Shown here: positions 46,901-55,921 of the stretch, one piece after another
Position numbering within the stretch: position 1 is the first letter of the stretch
How the letters are laid out: each line of letters starts with the position of its first letter
DNA from: Strongylocentrotus droebachiensis
Taxonomy: Eukaryota; Echinodermata; Echinoidea; Camarodonta; Strongylocentrotidae
Length of the DNA stretch: 64,000 nt
Direction: 5' to 3'
Assembly: GCA_035222895.1 (NCBI GenBank)
Contig: JAVYIG010009876.1
Span: 1-64,000, forward strand
The notes under the pieces: model-generated
Databases searched by the model: none
The model's input: only the letters and a program-made list of their open reading frames with translations
Told to the model about the DNA's origin: nothing
Program-made: the position numbers and the translations under genes

Positions 46901-48842
46901 TGCAGTGGCACATATCACATGGCAGATATGTGTCAAGTAACCTCCTGTTTTGCCTTCCTTTATGATTCACAATCACAGTGTGTCTGAGTCACAGTTTCTG
47001 GCCCACTCTCTCAGCTCACTCAGAATCTAGCGATGTTGGGCAGCTAGCGTGCACGCACTGACTGTAGAAAGCTATTAGAATAAGATCACTAAAAAGTGAC
47101 ATTATTGATACTTTTTCCTTTGCTTCTGCCGTTTGGGTGTGACTTTGGAATGTAGACTCTACTGCATAATGCATAGGGGCCTATACTTTTCCAATGTAGA
47201 CGTGCCTAATGAACAGCCAACGCGCCCCCCTCCCAACATTGAAAAGAACATGAATGATTAATTTCTCAATATAAATTTAAAAACAGATCTAGAGTCTAGG
47301 CCTAGGGCTAGGGGCTAGGGAGTAGGGCATCAAAAGTAAGTCAGTAGGGCGCTTAAGCAACGAGACGTAAAGCACAGGAGACGGAGTGTTTATATAACCA
47401 ACTGTGACGGGTCTCACACTCTTGTTACCGTCGTAATATTTATGCGCTTTCGCTGTCTGCTAAAGGCGACGGGGACGCAAAGTCCGTATCCAATTCCCGC
47501 GCTGAACTGCACGCCTGCTGCCTTTTGGTGCTAGTGCTCTAGGGCCTTGAGGCTTGGCCGGAGCGCCAGGGCAATAGACACGGGGGTGGGCTGTAGTGCA
47601 CAGCGTGCAGGCACGTCATGCATAACGATGAAAAAGGGCCCCAAAGTAGGCTTAAACGGCCCCAAAGTAGGCTTAAACGGCCAAACCATCAATTTATTGT
47701 AGATTGAGGTATAGATACCGAACAGACATTGAAAACACTAGTAGATTCCCTGTTTTTATCTTCAGTAGTCGTGGCAGTGCCCTGCATTGTTAGATCTAGA
47801 TACAGATTATTTGTCAGCTCTCTCTCTTATGTCGTGTTTAGGGAACGGACGCTAGAAGGGTCTATATCTGGCCAAATACCGTTCCGAAAACCGACGGGAC
47901 GGAGAGATTTCAGGTCCGCGCATGCGCAGTTTGTTTTTTTCGCTCACGTACCGTCTCGTTGCTAAAGTGCCCTAGTAAGGGTTTACAGTCAGTAACAAAG
48001 TAAGACTATTATTTATTAAAGTCTAACTCTAGACTCTAAGTAGACCTAGATCCACACATAGGAGCATCACTATCCTGGCTGTGTAGTAAAAGCTGTGCTT
48101 TTGATTCTCAACATTTCAAACACCACTGTACAAAACTCAACTGATTTCACTCAAAATCAGTACTTTAGTGACAATTGATGACACCTAAATAGCAGTAAAA
48201 TACATTTATTTCAACTTACTGATGTTAAAAAGAATAATTTAAAAATTAAAATTGTAAGTCTAGTGTCAAACTTTGCTTACAGCTGCATCGACATGATTGT
48301 GTACAGTCTATGCGATATTGTGTGGTGTGTGTATTTGTGTATAGACTTCTAGGTCCCTGCCTCACAGCATGTATGCAGTGCTAGCGGTCAATACGCTTTA
48401 GCATTGACTCTCTATGCTTTGCTGGAGTGCCTAGATCTAGATCTAGAGTCTAGATCTAGATCTAGACCATGTTAAAGTCAGTGTACGAAATATTAATCAT
48501 GGACTGGTTCATTTATTCCAGAACCAAAATCAAGTGGCAAATCAAGTCAGGCCGTAATGAATTCAGTTATAGGGATTTGAGCGTTTTCTTAGTTATGTTT
48601 CTGCATTTAATACTCGAATCTCATCAAATCGCAATCCCATCGCCTGATCGCTGGCATTACCATACACATACGTGGACGTCTGGGACTACACACACCACTT
48701 TTGCGATTCCTTTCTTCAGAATGCAGACAAAGTTACGAATTTCATTAGAAATTGCTAAACATACAATTATACAGAAAGTTATAATAATCATTGCAATAAC
48801 ATAATTTTACCTCTGGATGCTGAAGGAAGCTCTAAGAGACAT
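37926..48842 (-). CDS. YARS2: Mitochondrial tyrosyl-tRNA synthetase, complete
   Basis: Thirteen coding exons in transcript order: 48842-48811, 46431-46306, 45495-45348, 44332-44157, 43736-43635, 43215-43101, 42405-42327, 41679-41570, 40798-40700, 39907-39841, 39475-39290, 38793-38668, 37960-37926. All are GT-AG and join into 466 codons plus TGA, close to the length of human YARS2. The start [18 protein letters not shown] is a basic amphipathic mitochondrial presequence. Class I motifs are visible: HIGN at residues 79-82 (HIGH), [35 protein letters not shown] for tyrosine and adenylate, and KLGKT at 273-277 (KMSKS). Residues about 414-466 form the S4-like tRNA-binding tail ([16 protein letters not shown] ... 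[11 protein letters not shown]). It attaches tyrosine to mitochondrial tRNA-Tyr. The gene is convergent with SNX14. Confidence 0.96.
38894..38970 (-). mobile_element. tRNA-like SINE head, second family
   Basis: On the - strand it reads GTGGCCTGGTGGTAGAGTCG (A box-like) and GGCAGGTTCAAATCCCGCTG (B box), with loop CCGGCAA. The missing T33 and the adjoining repeated sequence argue for a tRNA-derived SINE or tRNA pseudogene. It lies in the YARS2 intron just upstream of exon 38793-38668. Confidence 0.5.
39056..39184. repeat. Inverted repeat in YARS2 intron
   Basis: TTAGGCTTCCCGGAGAAGTT at the left is mirrored by TCCTGGGAAGCCTAA at the right. The inner TTTCAATTG and CAATTGAAA also pair. The centre shares CGCATGC(T)CGATCTTG with the flank of the tRNA-like element at 38826-38875. 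Confidence 0.5.
40015..40213 (+). mobile_element. tRNA-derived SINE, copy C
   Basis: A diverged copy of the 25232 SINE: GAGGTGCAATGGCTCAGTGG, TAGAGCAGTAGTCTCGTTAC, then the shared body GGCATTAATCCTCATTACCA, AAAGCCGTCGGTCC and CTTTCTTAGCAGTCAGG. It is antisense to YARS2, within an intron. Confidence 0.75.
40405..40592. repeat. Palindromic cluster of GGACAACCACCCCC-like units
   Basis: The left half repeats CACCCCCTGGACA-like 14-mers, and the right half carries the reverse complement (TTGTCCAGGGGGTGGG-like). They meet near 40490. The block is an inverted repeat built from short tandem units and could fold into a long G/C-rich cruciform. It lies in a YARS2 intron. Confidence 0.7.
42038..42270. 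mobile_element. hAT-like MITE in YARS2 intron
   Basis: The left end CAGTGGCGGATCCAGG and the right end CTGGATCTGCCCCTG are imperfect inverted repeats. The flanks CACAAACA (42030-42037) and CTCAAACA (42271-42278) are an 8-bp target duplication with one mismatch. The interior is dominated by G runs. Confidence 0.7.
42555..42681 (+). repeat. LINE/SINE 3'-tail-like repeat with (ATT)n
   Basis: It contains CTGTAAAGCGCTTTGAGAGG, AAAAGCGCTATACTGTATAAG and then a (TTA)n run. The segment near 6390-6445 has a similar GCGCTTAGTAA... ATAAGTGCTATATAAAAACT plus ATT tail. This GCGCTATATAA plus ATT-repeat form is common at retroposon 3' ends. Confidence 0.5.
44415..44473 (-). mobile_element. tRNA-derived SINE tail fragment
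   Basis: It contains ACCTGACTGCTAAGAAAGCA and TAAATGCTTGTTAGT, matching the tail of the SINE at 16008-16230 in the same orientation. The tRNA head is absent. Confidence 0.55.
44574..44815. mobile_element. MITE with AAAGGTCGGGTGACATC ends
   Basis: AAAGGTCGGGTGACATCAAA on the left is mirrored by TTTGGATGTCACCCGATCTT on the right. It lies in the YARS2 intron between exons 45348 and 44332. Confidence 0.6.
45060..45294. mobile_element. MITE with TTAATTCCAAAAGGAGCTAA ends
   Basis: TTAATTCCAAAAGGAGCTAA on the left and TTAGCTCCTTTTGGAATTAA on the right are exact inverted copies over 20 bp. Its right end is about 50 bp from YARS2 exon 45348-45495. Confidence 0.7.
46432..48810. other. YARS2: YARS2 intron 1
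   Basis: A 2.4-kb intron between the presequence exon and exon 2. It has a locally GC-richer part at about 47340-47960 and TCTAGATC palindromic runs at about 48430-48468. No additional exon or transposon ends were recognised. Confidence 0.5.
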
Positions 48843-49039
48843 TTTATTAGCAGATCAGTCCAGCATCTTTATGGGTTATGGTGTGTGAGAAAAGACAAAT
48901 CTTAAAGTAAAGATGCCGTAAAACATTAGTAGTTCTATGCGTAAAACCAACACTTCGGGTTGTGTGGATTCGTGTTGCCCCTCCCCCTTTCGATCACCCA
49001 AGGAAAATTACTTATTTTTCATATTTTTTAAATGAAGAG

Positions 49040-51006
49040 CACTGGCGTACCTATGGGGGGGGGGGGGCAAGGGGGGGCAGAGTGCCCCCCCTGATGGGCT
49101 CCAGGGGGAAAAAAGAAAAAGGGGAAAGAAAAGAAAAGAAAGGAAAGGAAAGAAAAAGAAAAAAGGAAAAGGGAAGAAAAAAGGAAAGAAAGAGAAAATA
49201 GGAAAAAAAAAGGAAGAAGAAGAGAAAAGGAAGAAAAAGGGAAAAGAAAAGGAAAGGAATAAAAATGGGGAAATTAAAAAAAAAAAAGACCATGGCCGTA
49301 CGCACCAGGGGGGGGGGGGGGCAGTTGACCCCAGATATTTTGAAAACGTACAGTTTTTTTCCTGAAAATGTAGTGTAGGCCTATACCAAATCCTTCAATT
49401 CTACTTTTGAAAATGCAAAAGTACCCTCATGACCAGTTCGGTCGCTCGAACTCCCTTCACTCCTTTTGCTTTTGAGATTCTTCGAAAACTTTTAACGCAT
49501 CCTGAAAAATTAAAACAAATGAAAATAGGAAAATATAAGTGATATAACAAATTCGAAACTCTTCGCTGGCGCGAACTGCTTGCTAGCCTATTTTGTATAA
49601 AATGTTTTCACTTGCTCGTCCCCCTGAAAAAAGAAAAGGATTAGTATTGCCTAGAATACAATTGTGCCTGCCCCGACGGGCCCCGACCTGCAACCATGGC
49701 AACAATAACACACAATATATGTACCAAATGTTCCCGCAAATGTTACTAAAAGAGACTAATTCATTTTTCTCGCTCGCTACACTCGCTCGAGAATGAAATG
49801 AATAGACATTGCTTTGGAAACAATTGTGCCCACCCTTGACCTGCAACAATCTCATTAAAAATGGAAAAGTTTTTTCGCCCTCTCGCCAAAAAGGAATTGA
49901 ATCGCGTTAAACGCGATTGCGTCCATCCTGACCTGCACCAATAAAAACAAGTTTATTTATTAATTTCTATTAAAAGAGAATTTTTTTTTTGCTTGCTCGC
50001 TATGCTCGCTCGCCAAAATGGAATTGACACCGCTAACGTGCCCGCCCCAACCTGCAACAACCAGTTAATAATTATGTACCAAACGTTATTCAAAGAAGTT
50101 TTGGTGTGCTCGTGCTCGCCAAAACGGAATTAACATCACCTTAGAAATGATTGTGCAAGCCCTGCCCTGCAACAAAAAAATCTGAAATTTATGAACCAAT
50201 TATCATTACAAAAATTTTGCTCGCTCGCTACGCTCGCTCGCCAAAATAGAAATAACACCGCTTTTAATAATCACGTCCCTGCATGGAACAATGAACCCAA
50301 GTTTATATACCATATTTTCCCTATAAAAGAGAAGTGATTTTTTTGGCTCGCTCGCTACGCTCGCTCGCCAAAATAGAAATAACACCGCTTTCAATAATCA
50401 CGTCCCTGACATGGAACAATGAACCCAAGTTTTATGTACCATATTTTCCCTATAAAAGAGAAGTGTTTTTTTTTTCGCTCGCTACGCTCGCTAGCTCGTG
50501 GATTATGTGCCCACCACTAACCTGCTACAATATCATTAAAAAGAGAAATGTAGGGGGTTGCCTGCCCGCCAAAATGGGATTGACATTGCCTTAAACACGA
50601 TTGTGCCCGCCCCCTACCTGCAACAATGAAACAAATTTTATATAGCAATTCATTGAGAGAAAGATGTATTTTCGCTCGCTAGCTAAAATGGGTATAAAAT
50701 CACCCTACACACAATATTGTTCCCGCGCCCTGTATGGGACAATTGAACCAATTTTAAGTGGCAATTATTAAAAAAGAAGTGATTTTTTTTTCTTGCTCGC
50801 TACACTCGTTTGCAAAAAAATGAAATTAACGTCGCTAACAAGTGAATGTTCCCACCCCAACTTGCAACAATACCAGTTTATATACCAAACGTTACTTAAA
50901 GATTTTTTTTTGCTCGCTCGCTCGCCAGAAGTGAAAATTAGCATCGCCTTTTGTGTTTGTTTCGGTCGCTTGTCCCCCCTCTCGGAGTACCCCAGGTACG
51001 CCACTG
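49040..51006. mobile_element. 2-kb hAT-like non-autonomous element, 8-bp TSD
   Basis: The ends are CACTGGCGTACCTATGGGGG and, reversed from 51006, CAGTGGCGTACCTGGGGTAC. ATGAAGAG is present at 49032-49039 and again at 51007-51014, a perfect 8-bp target duplication. The interior has a purine-rich tract (49098-49288), a second GTACGCACCAGGGGG motif near 49300, and from about 49430 to 50950 a series of degenerate units of about 120-150 bp. Each unit has the odd palindromic CGCTCGCTACGCTCGCTCG motif, then CCAAAATGGAATTGACAC-like, GTGCCCGCCCC-like and CTGCAACAATGA-like blocks. No transposase is present. Confidence 0.85.
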
Positions 51007-51014
51007 ATGAAGAG

Positions 51015-51340
51015 GCATGCACGCCGGCCAAAATTAAAAGTGAGATTTTCATAGATCCAAGTTAAATTTAATTTCGTCATCATATTATAGTAGAAAGAGA
51101 CCACGCACCTAACTGCCAAGAAGAGAGGTGGTGATGCGGGTGCACGAATAATCAACGGTTCACCATGTTTTTAATAACATATTAATCTGAAATACTTGCA
51201 TAGAACCATTTTGTTACAAAATGTATAGTTATAATATAGCAGCCTGTCTCTATACACTGTGTAAATAAAAATTGTTAATGTCTTATTGACAAGGCTACTG
51301 CATTAATCTAAGGTTATCTACATCGGATGTAAAGGCCCGG
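51015..51340. other. Intergenic, nothing recognised
   Basis: AT-rich sequence between the 49040-51006 element and a GC-rich repeat block. No gene or repeat structure was identified. Confidence 0.35.
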
Positions 51341-51800
51341 TCTCACCGCCAGAACTTTGCTGGAGCGTTCCTGGAGCGGTGAAAAAAATTCATCACCGCC
51401 CGTAACCGTTCACCACCGTTTAACAGAAGTTGGCCCCCGTTAAGGCAACGCCGTATACGCTCGGCCACCGCTGATGGTCCCTCCTACCGCTCCGAAAGTT
51501 TTGAGCTGCACAAAATATTGCGAGCGGTGAGGAGCGGGCAATTTTCCGCTCCGGCAAAGTTCACCACCGCTCCAACAACGCCCAGTCAAAGTTTGGCACC
51601 GCTAGACGCAAGTTCGTGGACGCTTTGGTCCGCTAGGCCAACGCAGAAATCTTGAACGCTGGACCACCGCTGCTTCGCCAGCTTTGCCCGGGCGGTGATT
51701 AAACGTTGCACAAACTTTGGTGGAGCGCGGTTGTAAGCGTTTTACGAGCGGACACGGGATTGCTGGAACGGTGTTGGGCGTTGAAGCAGCGATCCATTCC
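51340..51800. repeat. ACCGCTCC-rich block
   Basis: G+C-rich sequence with many GGAGCGGTGA, CACCGCTCC and GAACGCTGGACCACCGCT-like motifs in both orientations. It has the character of a degenerate short-unit repeat, perhaps the end of a larger element that continues into 51820-53990. Confidence 0.5.
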
Positions 51801-51819
51801 CATAGGAAAGAAATGAGCC

Positions 51820-52180
51820 TGCCGCATACTTCTGCGGCAGACTTGCCGCAGATCTGCAGCAGACCTGCCGCAGACAGTCATCTTTTTCACATGCAAATTA
51901 GTTTTGCCGCAGACTTGCCGCATACTCTTTCAGTATGATGAAGAGTCTGCGGCAGGTCTGCCGCAGACTTGCCGCATACTCTTTCAGTATGATGAAGAGT
52001 CTGTGGCAGGTCTGCCGCAGACTTGCTGCAGATTTGCTGCATACTCTTTCTATACTGACAGTATGATGAAGAGTCTGCGGCAGACCTGCCGCATACTCTT
52101 TCAGTATGATGAAGAGTCTGCTGCAGACCTGCCGCAGACTATTCATCATGAATATTCATATCTCATATAGACCTGCTGCA
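51820..52180. repeat. TGCCGCAGA array, left block
   Basis: Dense copies of TGCCGCAGAC and its complement GTCTGCGGCA in units of about 60-75 bp. They alternate with CATACTCTTTCAGTATGATG and AAGAGTCTGC, which form small hairpins. Related units recur at 53545-53945. Confidence 0.8.
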
Positions 52181-52189
52181 GACTCTTTC

Positions 52190-52660
52190 ATATCCAGTAC
52201 GTGGCAATAAAGTATGCATGTAGAAGAACCAGTGATAAACAGATTGATACTTCATAATCGATATTGGCAATATCGATATTACCAATTAGGTAATACCAAT
52301 ATAATATCGATATTACCAATTAGGTATATTCTATTCTCAATTGTATTAACTTCATCACATAGATCATTTGAAGTGTATTCAAGAGTAACATTTTAACTGA
52401 CTCAGGCTCGTACACATATATATACTAAATATGTATATTGTTTCTTGGTTAGTAATCATAGTTTCTTGGTTAGTAATCAATATATCTATTGCTAAAACGT
52501 GAATGTAATTGTAACATGATCAGACAAAATAATCTATTGGTTAATAATGGCAAAAGGAAAATAGAAATCACAAAAATGATGTGCATTGTCTTAATTTGCT
52601 TAACAAATCATGATAAATGTATTTTTCTGTCACACGTGTAAAGTGATAATGAATATGCAT
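52190..52660. repeat. AT-rich spacer with small duplications
   Basis: It contains ATCGATATTACCAATTAGGT twice (about 52270-52325) and TTTCTTGGTTAGTAATCA twice in tandem (about 52441-52480). It is otherwise unassigned. Confidence 0.5.
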
Positions 52661-53225
52661 GAGATGATTGGTTTTAATTGGCCCTATTAGACTTTAATGG
52701 GATTTCAATTGGACCAATCTGCCCCATTAGACTTTAAAAGGTTTTCAATTGGTTTCAATTGGACCAATTGAAGTCCAACTTCAGGCCAATTGGGGTCCCA
52801 TTAAAGTCTAGCCTTTTGACAAGGCCTCGTGACTCTGGCTAAGCGGCTGAGATGAGTCTATACCCAGGGTGAACGCGTGATTCTCGCTCTGTTGTTCACT
52901 CGGGCTTTCGCGATTAGTCTCTTTTTAGTCGCTCGGCGTCTATCAGACAGGTGGCCTTGTTCAAAGGCTAATTAAAGTCTAATGGGGCCATAGAGATATA
53001 TACTACTAATTAAGTATATATCTCTATGAATGGGGCATAGGCATAGAGATATTAGTAGTTATATATCTCTATGGGCATAGGCCAATAGGGCCAATGGGCC
53101 CAATTGGTCCAATAGGGACAATCTGGACCAATTGAAACCATCTGAAGTCCTATTAAAGTCCCTTGAAACCTGTTAAAACCTATTGAGACCAATTGAAACC
53201 AATTGAAAATTCAATTGGTGTTCAA
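52660..53225. repeat. Palindromic ATTGGACCAATTG / AAAGTCTAATGGG cluster
   Basis: The arms CATTAAAGTCTAGCCTTTTG, ACAAGGCC (to 52826) and GGCCTTGTTCAAAGGCTAAT (from 52953) face each other across a unique 126-bp core. Outside them, many TTTCAATTGGACCAATTGAA variants occur on both sides. A CATAGAGATATA... TATATCTCTATG palindrome lies at about 52991-53080. This is a foldback-type element within the TGCCGCAGA blocks. Confidence 0.6.
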
Positions 53226-53544
53226 TTGGTTTCAATTGGATTTTCGTCATGGGTAGTTACAACAAAAAAGTGAGTTAGTGGGGCTGAAGATAAGATCACA
53301 TATGGCACAACAAAAAAGTTTGAAACAGTCCGTTAATTCCTCAGTCTCCTCTTATGTAATAAATTCCTCTTATGGTACCAGTTGAACTTGAAGCAAATTG
53401 TTTGGTTTGACAGAATCTAAAAAGACAATTAACAGTGCTAATTAACACAGGAATTTACAAGATCATGGGCTCAGCCTGCAACCTCATATGGTACTGCATG
53501 TCCTACAAAATGGCCGCCTATAGCCTTGCTTCAGACTGTATAAT

Positions 53545-53990
53545 TTCCCACTTTTCTGTGGCAGACCTGCCGCAGACTGTTCCTGTGGCGTACTGGTATG
53601 CGGCAAGTCTGGAGCAAAGTTTCGCCCTGCCGCAGATCTGCCGCAGACTGTTCCTGTGGCATACTAGTATGCGGCAAGTCTGGAGCAAAGTTTCATCCTG
53701 CCGCAGATCTGCCGCAGACTGTTCCTGTGGCATACTAGTATGCGGCAAGACTGCAGCAAAATTTCATCCTGCCGCAGATCTGCCGCAGACTGTTCCTGTG
53801 GCATACTGGTATGCGGCAAGTCTGCAGCAAAATTTCTTTCTGCCGCATACTTCGGCATACTCTTTGCCGCAGACTTTTAGTCTGCGGCAGGTCTGCGGCA
53901 TAGCTACGGCATGTCTGCGGCAGGTCTGCGGCATATTTTTCACTTTCCTATGGGTTGCGGTGATGAACTTTGGTTTGGTGTTGGTATGGA
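53545..53990. repeat. TGCCGCAGA array, right block
   Basis: About four 85-nt units built of CTGCCGCAGATCTGCCGCAG, ACTGTTCCTGTGGCATACTA and GTATGCGGCAAGTCTG, then GTCTGCGGCAGG runs. It ends near CTTTCCTATGGG, whose complement CCCATAGGAAAG occurs at the left block edge (about 51799). The two blocks may therefore be inverted subterminal regions of one element of about 2.2 kb. Confidence 0.75.
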
Positions 53991-54690
53991 GGTGTCTTTA
54001 TTCTCATATTACTGGTCACAAACACTTTCATTATTGGAGTTCTATTTGTATACTGCACTATTGTATTACTGGTATCATTTTCAATTGTAAACTCATATTT
54101 AACTATCAACCACATTTTCTTCTTCTTTCTTCTTTCATTTTTTCACTAAAGTTTTCCTTTGTTTTCTCTTCCTTGTTTTTTTTTCTTCTTTTTCTTCTTC
54201 TTACCTTCCTTTTACCATTATATCAATTGAATTACTGAATGTATTAATTTGCTCATTTTACATTGTACTATTTGCATGTATTTTATATGTTGCAGTTTTG
54301 TAAATTAAAGAAGTGTCAGCTTTTAGCTGTGAATTTGAATCTTTATTAATTGAACAAATATGTAATTTTAAATTTCTGGATGGGAAGGACGCCCTCCCCC
54401 CATTTTCTCAAGTATACCCCCAAAGTGCTCCTATTTTGCATTGTAAAATCCCCGAGTAAAACCGTCCCTTTTTCTGATACCCTTGTTTCTTTCTGATAAG
54501 TGCCGCTTTTCTTTATGCACTGTCGCTCATAAATTATTATAGTTGGAATATTTTAGTTTTACCCCAATTTATGGAATTATTTACAAAATAATTTATTCCT
54601 AAAAGATCTAGAGAATAGTATACATTCTCAGATTTTATTGAATAATAATTTGCCAATGTTTTGCGTCTATAAAGTATTTTTTTTATTTTT
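53991..54690. other. Intergenic AT-rich, LINE-tail-like
   Basis: A pyrimidine-rich run (about 54110-54220) followed by AATTAAAGAAGTGTCAGC and GAATTTGAATCTTTATTAAT resembles a retroposon 3' UTR. No coding motif is present. Confidence 0.3.
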
Positions 54691-54696
54691 TTTATA

Positions 54697-54888
54697 GTAG
54701 ATGAAGAAAATGCAATAATTTTCCAATAATTCATTGCATTTTCCCCTAGTCCCCAACAGGAAATGATCCTCTGTAGGGCCATGCATTATGGTTCAAGGCA
54801 TGCCCACATAGAAGAGTTTGTTAACATGGGGGTCGGGGCAAAATGCAATGAATTATTGAAAAAATTATTGTATTTTCTTTTTCTTTTT
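54697..54888. mobile_element. Inverted-repeat MITE
   Basis: The left arm GAAAATGCAATAATTTTCCA, ATAATTCATTGCATTTTCCC is mirrored by GCAAAATGCAATGAATTATT, GAAAAAATTATTGTATTTTC on the right. The arms are about 45 bp with a few mismatches. Confidence 0.65.
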
Positions 54889-54929
54889 GTTTTTGTGGGG
54901 GCGTCGACGTACCCTAGCGCCCGCTGCGT

Positions 54930-55128
54930 ATACAGTCATGATTTATTGGCTAAGCAACGGCCTCGTTACTGTGAGCCCCCAGGATAAAAAAAACGTGTCG
55001 ATGTGCTATATTAGTGCCCATTAGGTATTAATCCCCATTACTGTCAGTTATGACTTAAGGACGTAGGTCCCCTAGTTGATTAGCATTGTAGCACACACAT
55101 GCTTTAGCAGTCACGCAAAACAAACACT
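54930..55128 (+). mobile_element. tRNA-derived SINE, copy D, decayed
   Basis: The body GATGTGCTATATTAGTGCCC, GGTATTAATCCCCATTACTG, GACGTAGGTCCCCTAG and the ATGCTTTAGCAGTCACG tail match the SINE family. The tRNA-like head is badly decayed. Confidence 0.55.
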
Positions 55129-55189
55129 CCCAATTGTCATTCAATAAAATCTGAGAATGTATCTGTGACCAACAGTGTACATGTTTACT

Positions 55190-55853
55190 AATTAAAATAT
55201 TACATGTATTTACTTTTGAGCAGTGTGTCGGATATCATAAATCAAAATTCTGGATCCACGTGGAATCCTACAAAGTGCAAAATTTACTAGGTCATGTACA
55301 TGTTTACCACATAAATTATTACAAGTATTTACTTTTGAGCAGTGTGTCGGATATCATAAATCAACATTCTGGATCCACGTGGAATGCTACAAAGTGCAAA
55401 ATATACTAGGTCATGTACATGTTTACTAATTAAAGTATTTACTTTTGAGCAGTGTGTCGGATATCATAAATCAACATTCTGGATCCACGTGGAATGCTAC
55501 AAAGTGCAAAATATACTAGGTCATGTACATGTTTACTAATTAAAGTATTTACTTTTGAGCAGTGTGTCGGATATCATAAATCAACATTCTGGATGCACGT
55601 GGAATGCTACAAAGTGCAAAATTTACTAGGTCATGTACATGTTTACCACATAAATTATTACAAGTATTTACTCTTTGAGCAGTGTTTCGGATATCATAAA
55701 TCAAAATTCTGGATCCAAGTGGAATCCTACAAAGTGCAAAATTTACTAGGTCATGTACATGTTTACCACATAAATTATTACAAGTATTTACTCTTTGAGC
55801 AGTGTTTCGGATATCATAAATCAAAATTCTGGATCCACGTGGAATCCTACAAG
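55190..55853 (+). repeat. 110-120 bp tandem satellite, six units
   Basis: Units begin with a TATTTACT(T/C)TTTGAGCAGTG-like sequence at about 55212, 55331, 55441, 55551, 55670 and 55790. They share CGGATATCATAAATCAA, TTCTGGATCCACGTGGAAT and CTAGGTCATGTACATGTTTA. Two unit lengths (110 and about 119-120 bp) differ by a short CATAAATTATTACA insertion. No coding role. Confidence 0.9.
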
Positions 55854-55921
55854 TTAATCAAGTCAATCTACCAGCGGTGAGTGTTTCCGAATCGTCGACA
55901 ACCTTTTGTGTCTATCTCAAG

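Noticed and set aside
49051..49305. Lys/Glu- or Phe/Leu-rich frames over the purine tract
   Set aside because: Low-complexity translation inside the hAT-like element.
51699..53858. Frames rich in AADLPQT / RQVCGR peptides
   Set aside because: Translation of TGCCGCAGA repeats in several frames and both strands; no family resemblance or splice support.
55190..55853. CRISPR-like array
   Set aside because: The whole unit repeats without unique spacers, and the DNA is animal nuclear. It is a satellite.
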